This document shows positions 13,441 to 14,851 of a stretch of 14,851 bases of DNA, in pieces. Source of the DNA: Glaciecola sp047637355 (GTDB lineage Bacteria > Pseudomonadota > Gammaproteobacteria > Enterobacterales > Alteromonadaceae). The first letter of the stretch is position 1. Each line of letters begins with the position of its first letter. The DNA is taken from assembly GCA_047637355.1 (NCBI GenBank), contig JBLIKA010000086.1, positions 1 to 14,851 of the forward strand. The letters are read 5' to 3'. The position numbers were made by a program, and so were the translations under genes. The notes under the pieces were generated by a model. That model made no database searches and was not told where the DNA came from. It saw nothing but the letters and a program-made list of their open reading frames with translations.

Positions 13441-14598
13441 ATGTTAAATTTTAGTTTTCAAAATACGACTAAAATCCAATTTGGTGAAGGTCAAATAGCG
13501 TCAATAAGCAAGCAGATCCCAAGCGATGCAAAAGTGCTAGTGACTTACGGCGGTGGTTCAATCAAAAGCAACGGCGTTTATGACCAAGTTACAGCAGCAT
13601 TAGCAAATCATACTTGGTTTGAATTCTCTGGCATCGAGCCAAACCCAAGTTACGATACGTTGATGAAGGCACAAGATATAATTAAAGAGAAAGATATCGA
13701 CTTTATTTTAGCCGTTGGCGGTGGATCGGTCGTTGATGGTTCTAAATTTATTGCCGCTGCGGCGTTATTCGAAGGTCAAGATCCTTGGGATATAGTTGCC
13801 AAGCAAGCACGTATTAAAAGAGCATTACCACTCGCTTGCGTACTTACCTTGCCAGCAACGGGTTCTGAATCGAATACGGGCGCGGTCGTAACTCGTAATG
13901 GTAATAAACTTCCATTCCAAAGCCCGCTAGTTCGTCCTATCTTTGCGATACTTGATCCGGCGGTGACGCTGTCATTGTCCGACCGTCAAATTGGCAACGG
14001 TGCTGTGGATGCGTTTGTTCACACCATGGAGCAATACCTAACCTACAGCGTAAATGCGAAGGTACAAGACCGTTTTGCTGAAGGATTATTACTTACTCTA
14101 ATCGAGGAAGGACCTAAAGCACTGGCTCCTGAAACGTCAAAAGACTTAGAGGTTCGTGGCAATATTATGTGGGCCGCGACGATGGCGCTTAATGGCTTAA
14201 TTGGAGCCGGTGTGCCACAAGACTGGACCACTCACATGATTGGACATGAGCTAACAGGTACTCACGGCATAGACCACGCACGTACTTTATCTATAGTATT
14301 ACCTGCTGTAATGAAAGTATGTAAAGAAGCAAAGCGTGGAAAATTATTACAGTATGCTGAGCGTATCTGGAATGTGACAGAGGGTGATGAAGATTCACGT
14401 ATTAATCGTGCAATTGAATTAACCGAACAATTTTTCGAGAAGATGCAAGTTCCAACACGTTTATCGCACGTTAATTTAGGTGAAGCAGATATTGATTTAT
14501 TGATGGAGAAGTTAGTTCACCACGGCATGACCAAATTAGGTGAGCATAGTGCTGTTACACCTGAAGTGAGCCGTCAAATACTAGTCACTGCGCTTTAA
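13441..14598 (+). CDS. yqhD: YqhD-type NADPH-dependent aldehyde reductase (iron-containing ADH family)
   Basis: This metal-dependent alcohol dehydrogenase of the group III family reduces a wide range of short aldehydes (butanal, acrolein, malondialdehyde, glycolaldehyde, methylglyoxal in E. coli) with NADPH. The 385 residues match E. coli YqhD (387) along the whole length. Coenzyme motifs are TYGGGSIK (35-42, with S40 of the NADPH-type GGGS) and AVGGGSVVDG (91-100); PATGSESN spans 138-145. Metal ligands are D190 and H194 (VDAFVH), H265 (DWTTHMIGHE) and H279 (GIDHA), with the same 4- and 14-residue spacings as YqhD D194/H198/H267/H281. AAGGA lies 9 nt before the ATG. It follows the Hsp31-like gene by 45 nt under a divergent LysR regulator. 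E. coli instead uses the AraC-type YqhC. Confidence 0.94.
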   Translation: MLNFSFQNTTKIQFGEGQIASISKQIPSDAKVLVTYGGGSIKSNGVYDQVTAALANHTWFEFSGIEPNPSYDTLMKAQDIIKEKDIDFILAVGGGSVVDGSKFIAAAALFEGQDPWDIVAKQARIKRALPLACVLTLPATGSESNTGAVVTRNGNKLPFQSPLVRPIFAILDPAVTLSLSDRQIGNGAVDAFVHTMEQYLTYSVNAKVQDRFAEGLLLTLIEEGPKALAPETSKDLEVRGNIMWAATMALNGLIGAGVPQDWTTHMIGHELTGTHGIDHARTLSIVLPAVMKVCKEAKRGKLLQYAERIWNVTEGDEDSRINRAIELTEQFFEKMQVPTRLSHVNLGEADIDLLMEKLVHHGMTKLGEHSAVTPEVSRQILVTAL

Positions 14599-14601
14599 TT
14601 A

Positions 14602-14608
14602 TTTTTTT
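14602..14608 (+). other. T-run just after the yqhD stop
   Basis: Seven T's start 4 nt after the stop codon, but no stem precedes them, so they do not form a standard intrinsic terminator on their own. The following 45 bases (to 14655) show no feature I can support. Confidence 0.3.
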
Positions 14609-14655
14609 AGATTGGGGCAAGGATCGAAAGAAGTAAATTGACATCCTGCTGAAGG

Positions 14656-14705
14656 TTTCAGATATCAAGTAAAAAATGCATATGCAACATACTCGATATC
14701 TGAAA
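14656..14705. repeat. 11-bp perfect inverted repeat with an inner palindrome
   Basis: TTTCAGATATC (14656-14666) is exactly complementary to GATATCTGAAA (14695-14705). The 28-nt interior contains the 10-bp palindrome TGCATATGCA (14677-14686), almost concentric with the outer arms. It lies between convergent genes (yqhD and the edge gene), so a bidirectional transcription end is plausible, although neither side has a good T-run directly after the stem. Confidence 0.6.
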
Positions 14706-14716
14706 TTATAAAACGC

Positions 14717-14851
14717 TTACTGACCTGGTGTGCGATATTTAGAGCATTGCATCACTTTTCTATTAGTCCCCATTGCTGCTCTTCTGTAGCAGCTTACTTC
14801 CTGAGTTTTTGCGCCATACTTCTCTATATATTCTTCCACCATTGGTGCTAA
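14717..14851 (-). CDS. C-terminal end of an unrecognised minus-strand gene (partial)
   Basis: An open frame enters from the right edge and stops with TAA at 14717-14719, giving 44 residues. It begins LAPMVEEYIEKYGAK and ends RKVMQCSKYRTPGQ. The composition (charged helix, then CYRRAAMGTNRKVMQC) looks protein-like. The Cys-Arg ... Gly-Thr-Asn-Arg ... Cys spacing loosely recalls the short C-terminal motif of many small secreted proteobacterial hypothetical proteins. No ribosome site precedes the internal ATG (fourth codon), so this is more likely the tail of a longer gene than a complete small one. Function is unknown. Confidence 0.45.
   Translation of the reverse strand, partial: LAPMVEEYIEKYGAKTQEVSCYRRAAMGTNRKVMQCSKYRTPGQ

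Overview
The window looks like chromosomal DNA of a marine gammaproteobacterium of the order Alteromonadales (Alteromonas/Glaciecola/Paraglaciecola type). This is inferred from the moderate-to-low GC content, a TonB-dependent receptor joined to a catabolic/uptake operon, and proteins that align closely with enterobacterial BetI, BetB, BetA, TopB and YqhD. No search could be run, so genus and species are open. I see no insertion sequence, tRNA, rRNA, CRISPR array or phage gene. All genes appear intact except one cut by the right edge.

Left block (about 65-8528, all + strand) is a six-gene choline acquisition and oxidation locus. It holds an outer-membrane TonB-dependent receptor, a secreted PhoD-type metallophosphoesterase, the choline-responsive repressor BetI, betaine aldehyde dehydrogenase BetB, choline dehydrogenase BetA, and a shortened BCCT-family quaternary-amine transporter. 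From phoD-like onward the genes are 20 nt apart, 44 nt apart, overlapping by 1 base (TAATG) and overlapping by 7 bases. A strong hairpin lies between the receptor gene and the esterase gene. The proposed flow is: receptor imports a choline-containing (phospho)compound across the outer membrane, the esterase frees choline in the periplasm, the BCCT protein imports it, and BetA/BetB oxidise it to glycine betaine. The receptor substrate and esterase specificity are inference from context.

Middle block (8545-11633): a candidate terminator ends the bet operon and is followed by topB (DNA topoisomerase III). A convergently placed peroxide-defence pair then follows: ohr (organic hydroperoxide reductase, - strand) and ohrR (MarR-family thiol sensor, + strand), transcribed divergently. 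Their shared 156-bp control region carries three TTTGCATGCAAA palindromes. It also carries a near-perfect 39-bp sequence repeated with a 42-bp period, each copy a complete promoter-plus-operator cassette. This is the most striking non-coding structure in the window.

Right block (11645-14851): a LysR-type regulator (- strand) is divergent from a two-gene reactive-aldehyde detoxification unit, an Hsp31/DJ-1-like putative glyoxalase III and a YqhD-type NADPH-dependent aldehyde reductase. The last 250 bases hold a long inverted repeat and the C-terminal 44 codons of an unrecognised minus-strand gene that runs off the window.

Nothing here is clearly a new class of system. The best candidates for novelty are the receptor-esterase-bet linkage, the TM1-less BCCT with an altered glycine motif, and the duplicated ohrR promoter/operator.
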